A DNA stretch of 64,000 nt, from contig DYCF01000021.1 in NCBI GenBank assembly GCA_019418225.1, forward strand, positions 11,679 through 75,678, in the 5' to 3' direction. Of the stretch, positions 45,222 to 54,272 are shown piece after piece. The notes under the pieces were generated by a model. It was given only the letters and a program-made list of their open reading frames with translations. It searched no databases and was not told where the DNA came from. The position numbers were made by a program, and so were the translations under genes. Origin of the DNA: Clostridiales bacterium. Lineage in GTDB: Bacteria > Bacillota > Clostridia > Lachnospirales > Cellulosilyticaceae. Every line of letters begins with the position of its first letter. Positions within the stretch are counted from its first letter, which is position 1.

Positions 45222-46271
45222 TTAATTTACTTTAATCTGAGTCCAAGCCTCATCATACATTTGTTTTACCTCAAGAGGTAAATTTGTGTATAACTCACAA
45301 CGTGACATAATTTCTTCTGTCATATAAGCATTAGGATTATTTCTAATATGTTCATCTTGCTCCAGTCTAGCTTCTTTGTTTGGTGTTGTATAACCAATCT
45401 CATCTGCTATTCTAAGTGCACTTTCTTTATCACTGATAAAGTTAATGAACTTCTCTGCTCCGTTTACATTAACAGCATTAGCTGGGATACATAAGCTATC
45501 AATCCAGAAGTTTGCCCCTTCTTTTGGTACAACATACTCTAAATTTGGATATTCATCTTGAAGATTAAGCCCTTCACCTGACCAAATCATATTAATAGCT
45601 GTTTCTCCATCTGCAATCATTGTTGTGCCATTATCAACACCATATTTAGGGTCAACTAATGCTCTTTGTTCTAATAATAATTGTTTTGCTTCTTCAATTT
45701 CATCTGGATTTGAAGAATTCAGGCTATAACCTAATTTCTTTAAAGCTGCCCCGATTGTATCTCTATAAGTATCAAACATAAAGACTTGATCTCTATACTT
45801 TTCATCCCATAGTATATCCCAACTATCCACACCTTCTGTTACCACATCTTTATTATAAATAATCCCTACCGTTCCAAACATATACGGAACTGAGTACTTA
45901 TTACCTGGGTCCATTCCCAAATCTAAGTATTCTTCGTCCATTTGTGCAATGTTAGGGATATTATCTTTATTAAGCTCTTGAAGAAGGTTTTCTTCAATCA
46001 TTCTAGGCATTAAGGCATCTGATACTAAAATCACATCATATTGTACCCCACTGCCAGCAATCTTCTGATACATCGTTTCCATATCATCAAATGTGCTCAT
46101 TTTTACTTTGATGCCATATTCCCTTTCAAATTCCTTAAGTGTTTCATTATCAATATTTTCTCCATAGTTATAGAAAGTAATTGTTTCTGAACGCTTCCCA
46201 CAACCTACTGCTAACATACTAACTGCAAGTATGCAGCCTGCTACACCTACTAATTTTTTAAACTTCTTCAT
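45222..46271 (-). CDS. PotD-like polyamine ABC transporter substrate-binding lipoprotein (orphan)
   Basis: 349 residues. The lipobox is VGC (C24), and the periplasmic-binding fold follows, with TFYNYGENIDNETL, the PotD-type VPYMFGTVGIIYNKD and MIWSGEG. It should bind spermidine or putrescine. The potA, potB and potC genes that normally precede it are absent on either side, so it must use a transporter encoded elsewhere or act as a receptor. Confidence 0.87.
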   Translation of the reverse strand: MKKFKKLVGVAGCILAVSMLAVGCGKRSETITFYNYGENIDNETLKEFEREYGIKVKMSTFDDMETMYQKIAGSGVQYDVILVSDALMPRMIEENLLQELNKDNIPNIAQMDEEYLDLGMDPGNKYSVPYMFGTVGIIYNKDVVTEGVDSWDILWDEKYRDQVFMFDTYRDTIGAALKKLGYSLNSSNPDEIEEAKQLLLEQRALVDPKYGVDNGTTMIADGETAINMIWSGEGLNLQDEYPNLEYVVPKEGANFWIDSLCIPANAVNVNGAEKFINFISDKESALRIADEIGYTTPNKEARLEQDEHIRNNPNAYMTEEIMSRCELYTNLPLEVKQMYDEAWTQIKVN

Positions 46272-46492
46272 GTAATTTTTATTTCCTTTCTCTATTTTTA
46301 TCCTAGCCCAACTTATTTTATGTAAGTATATATACCTTATTATAAATGCCGCACTTGTAACCTTTAATGCTGTAGCATTCTGAGAAGAAAAAACTTAATG
46401 ACATACATATCATAAATTTTTAGTTTGTTTTCCATAAGAACCTACCTATTATAATATATTCTCCTTTATTTAGGAAGAATTATTATCTAAAT

Positions 46493-46534
46493 ACAAAAAG
46501 CTTGTCACGATTAGTTTCGTGACAAACTTTTTGT
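46493..46534 (-). terminator. Terminator of the MATE gene
   Basis: ACAAAAAGCTTGTCACGA pairs with TCGTGACAAACTTTTTGT with one G-U/mismatch position. The ~160 bases on its upstream side, up to the PotD-like gene, show nothing else that I recognise. Confidence 0.75.
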
Positions 46535-46560
46535 ATTGTTATAATATCCTATTTAATATA

Positions 46561-47964
46561 TTAAGACGCACTAAGACATGCTTCTTGCTTATATTCTTTT
46601 CGTTTCAGTTCCATGACAATCATAATAATACATACAAAACCTGCTATAAAGTCTGCAATAGGTCCTGAGTACATAATGCCATCAATTCCAACAAACATTG
46701 GCATAATGATTAATAATGGCAATAAGAAAATAATCTGTCTTGTTAAGGATAAAAAGATTCCTGCCACTGGCTTGCCAATTGCTGTATAGAAGTTTGATGT
46801 AATTGGCTGAATGAAGTTAATCATTGTAAAGAATAAAAAGACTCTAAAATATTTAATTGCAAACTCATAATAAGCATCTGAGCCATTTCCAAAAATAGAA
46901 ATGATTTGTCTTGGTGCAAATTGGAATAAACTAAAGGCAATAACTGATATCCCTAGTCCATATGCAGATGCAAGTAAATAAGCCTTTTTCACGCGCCCAT
47001 GCTGGCCGCTACCATAGTTATAACTTACGATAGGCTGTAAGCCTTGTGAAAGTCCGATGATAAATGACATATAAAGCATGTTTACCTTTGAAATAATTCC
47101 TGCACAGGCAATAGGAATTGCCTCTCCATATACAGATAATGCACCATAGTGCTTTAATGATTGATTCATAACAATCTGTACAACCATCATTGCTAATTGA
47201 TTGCTACATGGTGCAGCACCTAAAGAAGTAATGCGGCTCACATACTGCATTTTTAATACTAAATGTTCTTTTCTTAACTTTACACTTTTGCAGCGTGTTA
47301 AGTAAAATACGACCATACTAAAAGATACTATCTGACCAATGATTGTGGCATAAGCTGCCCCTGCCATACCCCAATCAAAAACAAATACAAATAAGGCATC
47401 AAGAACAGTATTTACAAGTGCACCTACAATATTACAAGTCATTGTATACTTAGGACGTCCATCTGCACGAAGGAGATTTCCCCCACCTGTTGCAAGAATT
47501 AAAAATGGGAACCCAAATGATACGATTCTTGTATAAACTTTAGCATGCTCTAATACATTATCTGGTGAACCAAAGAATTTTAATAATGGTGTTAAAAAGA
47601 GCTGTGTGATTACAAGCAATACAAGGCCACATCCAAATAACACTGTTATTGCATTTCCCATGTAAAATGCTGCCTTTTCTTTTTCCTGCTTATCAGTATG
47701 GCTTCTACCCATAGATATATTAAATGCTGCTGCTCCACCAATCCCAAATAATAGCGCAATGGCTACACATGAAATAGATAGTGGAAATGAAATGTTAGTG
47801 GCTGCATTTCCGAGCTCCCCTACACTTCTTCCAATAAAGAACTGGTCCACGATATTATAAAGTGAACTTACAAGCATAGCAATAATACTCGGTACGGCAA
47901 ACTGCCTTAATAGCTTATTGATATTTTCTTCTCCTAACGGATTTTTTCCGCCTATATTTCTCAT
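46561..47964 (-). CDS. MATE-family multidrug efflux transporter
   Basis: 467 residues with twelve membrane helices in two MatE halves (FAVPSIIAMLVSSLYNIVDQ starts the first). It exports cationic drugs or metabolites with Na+ or H+. The MarR gene is 14 bases upstream and cotranscribed, so the pump is probably derepressed by its substrate. Confidence 0.9.
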   Translation of the reverse strand: MRNIGGKNPLGEENINKLLRQFAVPSIIAMLVSSLYNIVDQFFIGRSVGELGNAATNISFPLSISCVAIALLFGIGGAAAFNISMGRSHTDKQEKEKAAFYMGNAITVLFGCGLVLLVITQLFLTPLLKFFGSPDNVLEHAKVYTRIVSFGFPFLILATGGGNLLRADGRPKYTMTCNIVGALVNTVLDALFVFVFDWGMAGAAYATIIGQIVSFSMVVFYLTRCKSVKLRKEHLVLKMQYVSRITSLGAAPCSNQLAMMVVQIVMNQSLKHYGALSVYGEAIPIACAGIISKVNMLYMSFIIGLSQGLQPIVSYNYGSGQHGRVKKAYLLASAYGLGISVIAFSLFQFAPRQIISIFGNGSDAYYEFAIKYFRVFLFFTMINFIQPITSNFYTAIGKPVAGIFLSLTRQIIFLLPLLIIMPMFVGIDGIMYSGPIADFIAGFVCIIMIVMELKRKEYKQEACLSAS

Positions 47965-47978
47965 TTTGTCAAACTCCT

Positions 47979-48410
47979 TTAATCTTCTTCAAAGTACTCT
48001 TCGATATTTTCTACCATTTGAGATAAAATTCTTATGACCTCTTCTGTTTCTTCTTTTTTTAGATTCTTAGACATGATGGCTTCCCATTCTTCTCTTCCCT
48101 TTTGAATAGGTTCCCAGCTCTCACGTCCCTTTTCAGTTAAATAAATACGATTGCATCTTAAATCTTCCAGGTCCTTTTTTCTCTCAATAAAGCCCTTTTC
48201 CAATAAGGATTTTACAACCCTTGTAATAGCAGATTTATCGATTCCAAGCTCTGATGCAATTTCATCCTGGGTAATCCCATCTTGTCTGTTAAGCACGATA
48301 AGAATAGGATATTCACCTGATGCAATATCATATGCCTTGAGGGTTTGTGCCCAAAATATCTGACTTTTTCTATAAAGAATTGAAATCAGTTTTCCTGAAT
48401 ACTCTTTCAT
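47979..48410 (-). CDS. MarR-family transcriptional repressor
   Basis: 143 residues with the winged helix (GITQDEIASELGIDKSAITR, the recognition helix, and the wing ERKKDLEDLRCNRIYLT). It is expected to repress its own operon with the MATE pump. Strong GAGAGG site ahead of the ATG. Palindromic sites overlap its promoter. Confidence 0.9.
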   Translation of the reverse strand: MKEYSGKLISILYRKSQIFWAQTLKAYDIASGEYPILIVLNRQDGITQDEIASELGIDKSAITRVVKSLLEKGFIERKKDLEDLRCNRIYLTEKGRESWEPIQKGREEWEAIMSKNLKKEETEEVIRILSQMVENIEEYFEED

Positions 48411-48429
48411 AATGACTTCCTCTCAAAAT

Positions 48430-48490
48430 AATTAGTTGACAAGTCAACAAATTTATTTTACGCCAAAACTAGTTGCGTTGTCAACTAATT
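48430..48490 (-). promoter_or_regulatory. MarR-MATE promoter with flanking operator palindromes
   Basis: On the minus strand TTGACA (48479-48484), an 18-bp spacer, then TAAAAT (48455-48460). GTTGAC-AA-GTCAAC (48435-48448) covers the likely start of transcription, and a second site with GTTGTCAAC (48477-48485) overlaps the -35. The 11-mers AATTAGTTGAC and GTCAACTAATT at the two edges are exact reverse complements. Confidence 0.7.
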
Positions 48491-48510
48491 GTTTGACCTC
48501 TCATAAATGC

Positions 48511-48557
48511 AAAAAAGTTGCTATAGGGAAATTATAAACCTTTCCACTATAGCAACC
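48511..48557 (-). terminator. Terminator of the nickel/peptide transporter operon
   Basis: On the minus strand GTTGCTATAGTGGA pairs with TCCCTATAGCAAC, then TTTTTTG. Confidence 0.8.
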
Positions 48558-48673
48558 TTAGCTATTACTGCACCTTATGCCAAACCCATTAAGTACAAAA
48601 GAGTAATCTAAAATATAACCTCTACATATCATCATCATATTATTAACAATACATTTACCTGATAGCAACTTAT

Positions 48674-49288
48674 TTAACTTTGATTGATTGTGGTAATATC
48701 TATCACCCTGTCACAAGTTTGCTTAGCCAGTGCCATATTGTGGGTAATCATGATAAGGCCCATATTTCTCTCTTTTACTTCTTCTAGGATGACATGCCAA
48801 AGCTGTGCCTGAGTAATCACATCTAACATAGTGCTCATTTCATCTGCAATGAGGAACTTTGTCTCTGGAAGCAATGCCCTTGCCACACAAAAGCGCTGCA
48901 ATTCTCCACCTGATAACTCTCTAGGAAATCGTGTCAGCCACTGCTTTTCAATCCCTAGTTTCGTCATAATGCCTGGATCTAGGCCTTTGGCTTCTTCTAA
49001 TACCTGCTTCATACGAAAGCGTGGATTGATAGCCTTTTCAGGATGCTGATAAATCAGCTGAATAGGACAAACACCTTTTTTAGGAAGTGCCTGATGATCT
49101 ATCAGCACTTCCCCATCTATTGGTGCTAAATAACCTGCAAGTATTTTAGCCAGGGTACTTTTTCCATAACCACTTGGTCCTACAATGGCAATTCTTTCAC
49201 CTGTTTGACACGTCATATTTACATTGTTTAATATGAACTTTCCTTTTTTATTATAGCCAAAGCAAATATTTTTAGCTTCAAGTTGCAT
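48674..49288 (-). CDS. Nickel/peptide ABC transporter ATPase, NikE/DppF type
   Basis: 204 residues, shorter than the usual ~260 because the C-terminal extension is missing. Walker A GPSGYGKST, signature LSGGELQR, Walker B FLIADEMS and the switch His (ITHN) are all present. It pairs with the next-upstream ATPase gene, which it overlaps by eleven bases. Confidence 0.87.
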   Translation of the reverse strand: MQLEAKNICFGYNKKGKFILNNVNMTCQTGERIAIVGPSGYGKSTLAKILAGYLAPIDGEVLIDHQALPKKGVCPIQLIYQHPEKAINPRFRMKQVLEEAKGLDPGIMTKLGIEKQWLTRFPRELSGGELQRFCVARALLPETKFLIADEMSTMLDVITQAQLWHVILEEVKERNMGLIMITHNMALAKQTCDRVIDITTINQS

Positions 49289-50213
49289 TATAACACCTCA
49301 CCCATCCTTCTCTTACTTCTGTCATTGGAGGTAATTCTTCCTTACACTTTGATGTACAGCTTGCGCAGCGTGGTACAAATGGGCATCCATGCATAACGGA
49401 ATCCGCATAAGGCTGAAAACCTGGGAGAGGCTCAAAGCCATTTTGCGGCATGGCTCTATAAAGAGCTTTGCTATAAGGATGCCTTAAGCCCTCTTCACCT
49501 GCTAAAAAGTCCTGAGGCTTTAAGACTTCAAGCGTTGTCCCTGCATAAAAGATTGCCACCTTGTCAGCTATCTTAAGGGCTAAGTCAATATCATGGGTAA
49601 TAAGGATAACGCCCTTACCTTCATCTGCTAATTCACGAAATATTGTTAGTGCTTCTATAGCTTGTTCCAGCTGCATTCCTGGAGTTGGTTCATCTGCTAT
49701 GATAAGTTTCGCATCTCCAACAACTGCTGTAGAAACTAAGACACGCCTTGCCATACCGCCTGATAGCTGAAAAGGATACATGGTCTCGGTTTGTTCATCT
49801 AATCCTAATCTATTAAATACCTTTTTAAGTGCTGACATGCCCTTTGCTTTATCCTTATGGCCAATGACCTGCTGAAATACTTTCATAAGCGGATTTAAGT
49901 AAGAAACAGATTGTGGCACAAGGGCCATCTCTTCGCCGCGTAGCTCTTGCTGATAGGAAGGTGTCAATGTTTTTCCTTTATAAGTCATCTCGCCACAAGT
50001 GACCGCATTTTCTGGCAGAATGCCTAATATTGCAAGGGCTAAAAGACTTTTCCCAGAACCGCTGGAGCCCACAATGGCTAGAATTTCACCTGGCTTCACC
50101 GATAAGGAAAGATTAGATATCACCTTCAGCTCCTGTTTTTCTGTTAATTTCGTATACATTTGAAATGAGACTGATAAATTTTTAATCTCTAACAAAGGTT
50201 CATTATGTTTCAT
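49278..50213 (-). CDS. Nickel/peptide ABC transporter ATPase, NikD/DppD type
   Basis: 311 residues from the ATG at 50213, preceded by GAGG at eight bases. Walker A GSSGSGKSLLA, signature LSGGMARR, Walker B LIIADEPT, and the C-terminal oligopeptide/nickel domain with clustered Cys (CPFVPRCASCTSKC). These Cys are typical of the DppD/OppD/NikD group and may hold an iron-sulfur cluster. Confidence 0.88.
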   Translation of the reverse strand: MKHNEPLLEIKNLSVSFQMYTKLTEKQELKVISNLSLSVKPGEILAIVGSSGSGKSLLALAILGILPENAVTCGEMTYKGKTLTPSYQQELRGEEMALVPQSVSYLNPLMKVFQQVIGHKDKAKGMSALKKVFNRLGLDEQTETMYPFQLSGGMARRVLVSTAVVGDAKLIIADEPTPGMQLEQAIEALTIFRELADEGKGVILITHDIDLALKIADKVAIFYAGTTLEVLKPQDFLAGEEGLRHPYSKALYRAMPQNGFEPLPGFQPYADSVMHGCPFVPRCASCTSKCKEELPPMTEVREGWVRCYNAT

Positions 50214-50223
50214 TTGATTTACC

Positions 50224-51039
50224 TCATTCCTGTGCACTATAAGGGTCCATAAGTGCTTTTAAATTTTCCCCTAAGCGGTCAAATAAAAATACAATGATGA
50301 CTAAAGTAAGGCCTGGGAAAAATGCCAGCCACCACATGCCTGCTGATAAATATTTCATACTTTCTGCTAAAATAATACCAATAGCTGGCTGCTCTGGCGA
50401 AAGACCATAACCTAAAAATGTAATAGATGCCTCATGCAAGATAGCATGAGGAAACATTAGTATAAGCCCTACGATAAATTGTGGAATCATATGTGGCAAG
50501 ATATGATTTTTTAAAATAAAGCCGTAACTCCTCCCAAGCTTTCTTGAAACTGCAATATACTGTTCACTGCGTAGCTGCAGCACTTCTGCTCTGATAAGTC
50601 TTGCTAAACTTGTCCAATGGGTTACTGCAATCCCAATGAGCAGTCCTTTGAGTCCTCTGCCACAGGCAAAGGAAATTAAGATGATGAGAATAAGGTGTGG
50701 GACTCCCATTACAAGGTCAATTACCCAACTAATCACTGCATCTAAACTCTTTGAGCCTACCGCCGAAGCAATGCCTACTAATACGCCAATGACAGCGCTC
50801 ATTGCTGAAGCAGCTATACCCACTATAATGCTCACACTAAGTCCCTTCATGGTACGTGCAAATAAATCACGGCCTAGCCAATCTGTCCCAAATGGGTGTT
50901 TAAAAGAAGGCGTTAACTTTACACTGGCAAAGTCAACTGCAGTGGCCTCTTCACTGATGCATATTCCCATTAAAAGTGCTCCTATAATAATGAGTCCACT
51001 TATAATTGTTAATATCAATGTTTTCTTTCTCTTATTCAT
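50224..51039 (-). CDS. Nickel/peptide ABC transporter permease, NikC/DppC type
   Basis: 271 residues with five to six membrane helices. The HPFGTDWLGRDLFARTM motif at the N-terminus and the EAA-like ILKNHILPHMIPQF loop place it in the DppC/NikC family. It overlaps the NikB-like gene by eight bases. Confidence 0.88.
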   Translation of the reverse strand: MNKRKKTLILTIISGLIIIGALLMGICISEEATAVDFASVKLTPSFKHPFGTDWLGRDLFARTMKGLSVSIIVGIAASAMSAVIGVLVGIASAVGSKSLDAVISWVIDLVMGVPHLILIILISFACGRGLKGLLIGIAVTHWTSLARLIRAEVLQLRSEQYIAVSRKLGRSYGFILKNHILPHMIPQFIVGLILMFPHAILHEASITFLGYGLSPEQPAIGIILAESMKYLSAGMWWLAFFPGLTLVIIVFLFDRLGENLKALMDPYSAQE

Positions 51040-52018
51040 TACCGCTATTCTCCTTGATTTTAGGGTCTATGATGCCATAAAGTAAGTTTGCAATCAGATT
51101 GCCAGTAAAAACAAAGAGGGCACTGAATAAAGTAATGCCTAAAAGTAAAGGGACATCTGAATTTAATCCCGCTGCCGATACAGCAGCACCGAGTCCTGGA
51201 TAAGAAAATACATTTTCAGTCATTACGCTGCCCCCAAATAACTCTGCAAAAGAAGCAAATTGCAGTGTAATAGCTGGCAGGATAATATTACGAATCCCAT
51301 GTCTTCTAAGTATGCTAAACTTGCCTTCTCCTCTCGCTTTTGCAAAAAGTACATAATCGCTTTCTAAGACGTCAATGAGCTTAGCTCTTGTATGTAATGC
51401 CACATTTGAAAATGACATAAGGCTTAAGGATACTGCTGGCAATATGAGGTGATGAAGCCTTTGACCTAAACTTACTTCACTATTAATCATCCCAATAGGC
51501 GTACTGAAGCCAATTGGAAATAGCTTTAACCCTACAGAAAAAATCAAGAGCAGCACTAACCCTAACCAAAAGGTTGGCACGGAACATAAAATTAAACATA
51601 CTTTCTTTAGGATTTTATCCCATGCTTTATTTTTATTCATCCCCATGACACAACCTAGTGAAAATCCAATTACCCCAGATAGCGTCCAAGCACAAATCAT
51701 AAGTGCTAATGTATTTAAGAACTTCTCTTTGATAATGTCAAAAACAGGCCTGCGATAAATCAAAGAATTTCCCATATCGTCGCGAAGCAGTGACCCAAAC
51801 CAATTCATAAATTGTTTTACTGGTGGCTCATTGACTCCCCAGTATTTTTCTAATGCTATTCTCTGCTCTGCTGAGACATTCCCATTTCCTATAATATACT
51901 GCTGCACCGGATCTACTGGAGAAAGTTTTACTAATGTAAATGCAATCACACTGACTGCAAATAAAAGGGTCACTACCCTTAATAAATATCTAATAGTTGT
52001 TTTTAAATAATCATTCAT
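51032..52018 (-). CDS. Nickel/peptide ABC transporter permease, NikB/DppB type
   Basis: 328 residues if read from the ATG at 52018. A TTG two codons upstream (52024) has better spacing to AGGAGG, so the start is uncertain. Six membrane helices, the SPVDPVQQYI region of DppB-type proteins and the EAA loop HGIRNIILPAITLQF. Coupled to NikA- and NikC-like genes. Confidence 0.85.
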   Translation of the reverse strand: MNDYLKTTIRYLLRVVTLLFAVSVIAFTLVKLSPVDPVQQYIIGNGNVSAEQRIALEKYWGVNEPPVKQFMNWFGSLLRDDMGNSLIYRRPVFDIIKEKFLNTLALMICAWTLSGVIGFSLGCVMGMNKNKAWDKILKKVCLILCSVPTFWLGLVLLLIFSVGLKLFPIGFSTPIGMINSEVSLGQRLHHLILPAVSLSLMSFSNVALHTRAKLIDVLESDYVLFAKARGEGKFSILRRHGIRNIILPAITLQFASFAELFGGSVMTENVFSYPGLGAAVSAAGLNSDVPLLLGITLFSALFVFTGNLIANLLYGIIDPKIKENSGNE

Positions 52019-52041
52019 GTGCAAAACACATTTCCTCCTAG

Positions 52042-53649
52042 TTATTTCCATGACCACTCTTTTAAATTTTGTAAAAGAGGCATAGATGCACCATGGGCAT
52101 GAAGCTGTTGATTACCTATATCAATGCCTTCACGTACATAATATAAATGATGCATATTTACAAGCCATACCCAAGGGCAATCCCCTTTCATAGCTGTTCC
52201 TGTTTCTCCATCCCATTGTGCTTTCTGCCAGTTTTCATAAGCCGCATCTACTGTAAGCGCACTCATGGCCGCATCTAAATATCCATCAACTGTAGCACTT
52301 ATATAACCTTCTGGATTGTAATAATCATCTTTTAACATATTACTTGAATGATATAAACTATAGCTTGTATAAGGATTTGAAGAGCCCCACCCCATAAGCA
52401 CTGCATTTGAAAACATTCTTTTTGAAATATCATCCCAGCTTGTTCCCTCGACAATAATATGAATGCCAATTTCCTTTGCCTGCGCAGCTGCTGCAAGAGC
52501 TACCGCTTGTCTAAAAGAATCGCCTGCAGGATAAAGACAGGTAAATTCAGCTTTTATTCCTTCCTTTTCAACGATGCCGTCGTTATCTACATCACTCCAA
52601 CCATTATCCGCTAAAAGTTTCTTTGCATAATCTTTATTTGTCTCAATTTTCACTTCAGGGTTATTCCATGGCATGCCATCATTTTCTGAATAAGCTGGAT
52701 CTGCAAAGCCATTTAAGGCTGCCTTGGCAATTTCTTCTCTATCAATACCATAGGCTAAAGCTTGTCTGATTTCTAAATTGCAAGTTACATCATTACCATA
52801 TGAGAATCCGCTTTCAGTTGTTTTCCCTTCATTTGGTGCCATAGGTAATGTAAAGCCGCGATTATCTAAAGAAGTTACAACTTTTAAGGTATATCCTTCT
52901 ATATCACTTGTTGCTAATGTTGCTGTTGTGAGTGCCACATCTACCTGCCTTGCTTTAACAGCAGCAAAAGCAGCATCTTCACTCATAAAGACAATCGTTA
53001 TATTTTCTATAGTCGGAACAGTACCATAATATTCCTTATTGGCCTTAAGCATAAGCTGTTCCCCTTTATTCCACTGTACAAAAATAAAAGGTCCTGAACC
53101 AATAGGTGCTAGTCCATAATTTTCATTATAGGCATGTTCAGGTACAATCCCTGTAGTTGCAATCGTATTTAAAAAAGTGGAAGTAGGTCTATTTAAAGTA
53201 AACACAACTGTATCCTCAGAAACAGCTTCTGCTTTCTCCATGAATGTTAAATCTAATGAAGACTGAGCAGACTTAGCTGTATTAAATGTAAATGCCACAT
53301 CTTCAGCTGTTAGAGATTCCCCATCTGTAAATTTTACATCACGGCGAATTTTAAACGTCCAAATTAAGCCATCCTCACTAATGTTGTATTCAGTAGCTAA
53401 ATCATTTGAAAATGTCATATCTTGCTTGTATTCTACAAGCGTACTTTGAATAAGTGGTGTGGTTCCATGGTCTCCCCCCTCACAAGGGTCTAAACTAGAT
53501 GGTTCAGATGAAATCGCCACTACAATACTATTCTTATCTTTTAAGTTATCTACATCAGCCGTCTTTTGATGACTTGAACATCCAACACTCATTAATACAA
53601 ATAAACTCATTATTATTGCATAACATACAATTTTATTTCTTCTCCTCAT
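52042..53649 (-). CDS. Nickel/peptide ABC transporter substrate-binding lipoprotein, NikA/DppA type
   Basis: 535 residues, SBP_bac_5 family. The lipobox is VGC (about residue 24), followed by ISSEPSSLDPCEGGDHGTT. Late His-rich stretches (NMHHLYY and LHAHGASMP) resemble those used by metal-binding members. A metal or metallophore complex is favoured over peptide because the divergent regulator is a His-rich CsoR/RcnR protein; peptide cannot be excluded by sequence alone. Confidence 0.83.
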   Translation of the reverse strand: MRRRNKIVCYAIIMSLFVLMSVGCSSHQKTADVDNLKDKNSIVVAISSEPSSLDPCEGGDHGTTPLIQSTLVEYKQDMTFSNDLATEYNISEDGLIWTFKIRRDVKFTDGESLTAEDVAFTFNTAKSAQSSLDLTFMEKAEAVSEDTVVFTLNRPTSTFLNTIATTGIVPEHAYNENYGLAPIGSGPFIFVQWNKGEQLMLKANKEYYGTVPTIENITIVFMSEDAAFAAVKARQVDVALTTATLATSDIEGYTLKVVTSLDNRGFTLPMAPNEGKTTESGFSYGNDVTCNLEIRQALAYGIDREEIAKAALNGFADPAYSENDGMPWNNPEVKIETNKDYAKKLLADNGWSDVDNDGIVEKEGIKAEFTCLYPAGDSFRQAVALAAAAQAKEIGIHIIVEGTSWDDISKRMFSNAVLMGWGSSNPYTSYSLYHSSNMLKDDYYNPEGYISATVDGYLDAAMSALTVDAAYENWQKAQWDGETGTAMKGDCPWVWLVNMHHLYYVREGIDIGNQQLHAHGASMPLLQNLKEWSWK

Positions 53650-53702
53650 AATCCACTCCGTTTATCTTTATATTTTGTTTATTCAGATATTACTGTTATA
53701 GA

Positions 53703-53747
53703 ATTATAGCATAGTACAATATCTGCACAAGCCCATGAGGGGGATAC
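53703..53747 (-). promoter_or_regulatory. Promoter and candidate metal-sensor operator of the importer operon
   Basis: On the minus strand TTGTGC (53725-53730), 16-bp spacer, TATAAT (53703-53708). Directly upstream lies a G5 tract (53739-53743) in GAGGGGGATAC, flanked by CCC at 53732-53734. CsoR/RcnR-family repressors recognise G/C tracts flanked by AT-rich inverted repeats, so this is a plausible site. Confidence 0.45.
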
Positions 53748-53880
53748 AGTTTATGAAATTTTTCTACTAAAACCCTTTATCTTTATAAAAACACTTGTTT
53801 TTTATATAATATTGTAAATAATTGGTTTTACTTTTTATTTCGATAGGACTATAATAAATAAAAAAATCTCGAGGATTGCT

Positions 53881-54264
53881 ATGGAATCAAAAGACCTACA
53901 ACTACACATATCTCATCATTCCCATGAACCAGAACATGTACATCACCATAAACATACACATGAAAATGAACACAATCCGCATCACCCGCATAAGCATGTT
54001 CATAATGCTCAGGAAAAAAAAGTCGTTATCAATCGTTTGTCTCGTGCCATAGGACACCTTCAATCCGTTAAACGTATGGTTGAGGCCGATGAAGATTGCA
54101 GCAATGTACTCATTCAGCTTGCTGCTGTTCGTTCAGCTATTAATAATACAGGAAAGCTGATTCTTAAAAATCATATTAATGAATGTATTGTTGAAGCCGT
54201 TGAACATAACGATCAAGAAGCCATTGAACTGTTAAATGAGGCTATTGATAAATTTATGAAGTAA
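53881..54264 (+). CDS. CsoR/RcnR-family metal-sensing repressor with His-rich N-terminus
   Basis: 127 residues. Residues 9-41 contain 16 His, a metal-binding tail not found in short CsoR proteins. The helical DUF156 core follows (NRLSRAIGHLQSVKRMVEAD). Candidate sensory ligands are H41, C73, H98 and C102. Their spacing (32, 25 and 29 from the Cys) equals that of H21-C53-H78-C82 in the Ni(II) sensor InrS, as I recall it. It is divergent from the nik-like operon and likely represses it when nickel is plentiful. A TTTACT/TATAAT promoter lies at 53827-53855. Confidence 0.85.
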   Translation: MESKDLQLHISHHSHEPEHVHHHKHTHENEHNPHHPHKHVHNAQEKKVVINRLSRAIGHLQSVKRMVEADEDCSNVLIQLAAVRSAINNTGKLILKNHINECIVEAVEHNDQEAIELLNEAIDKFMK

Positions 54265-54272
54265 AAAATAAA

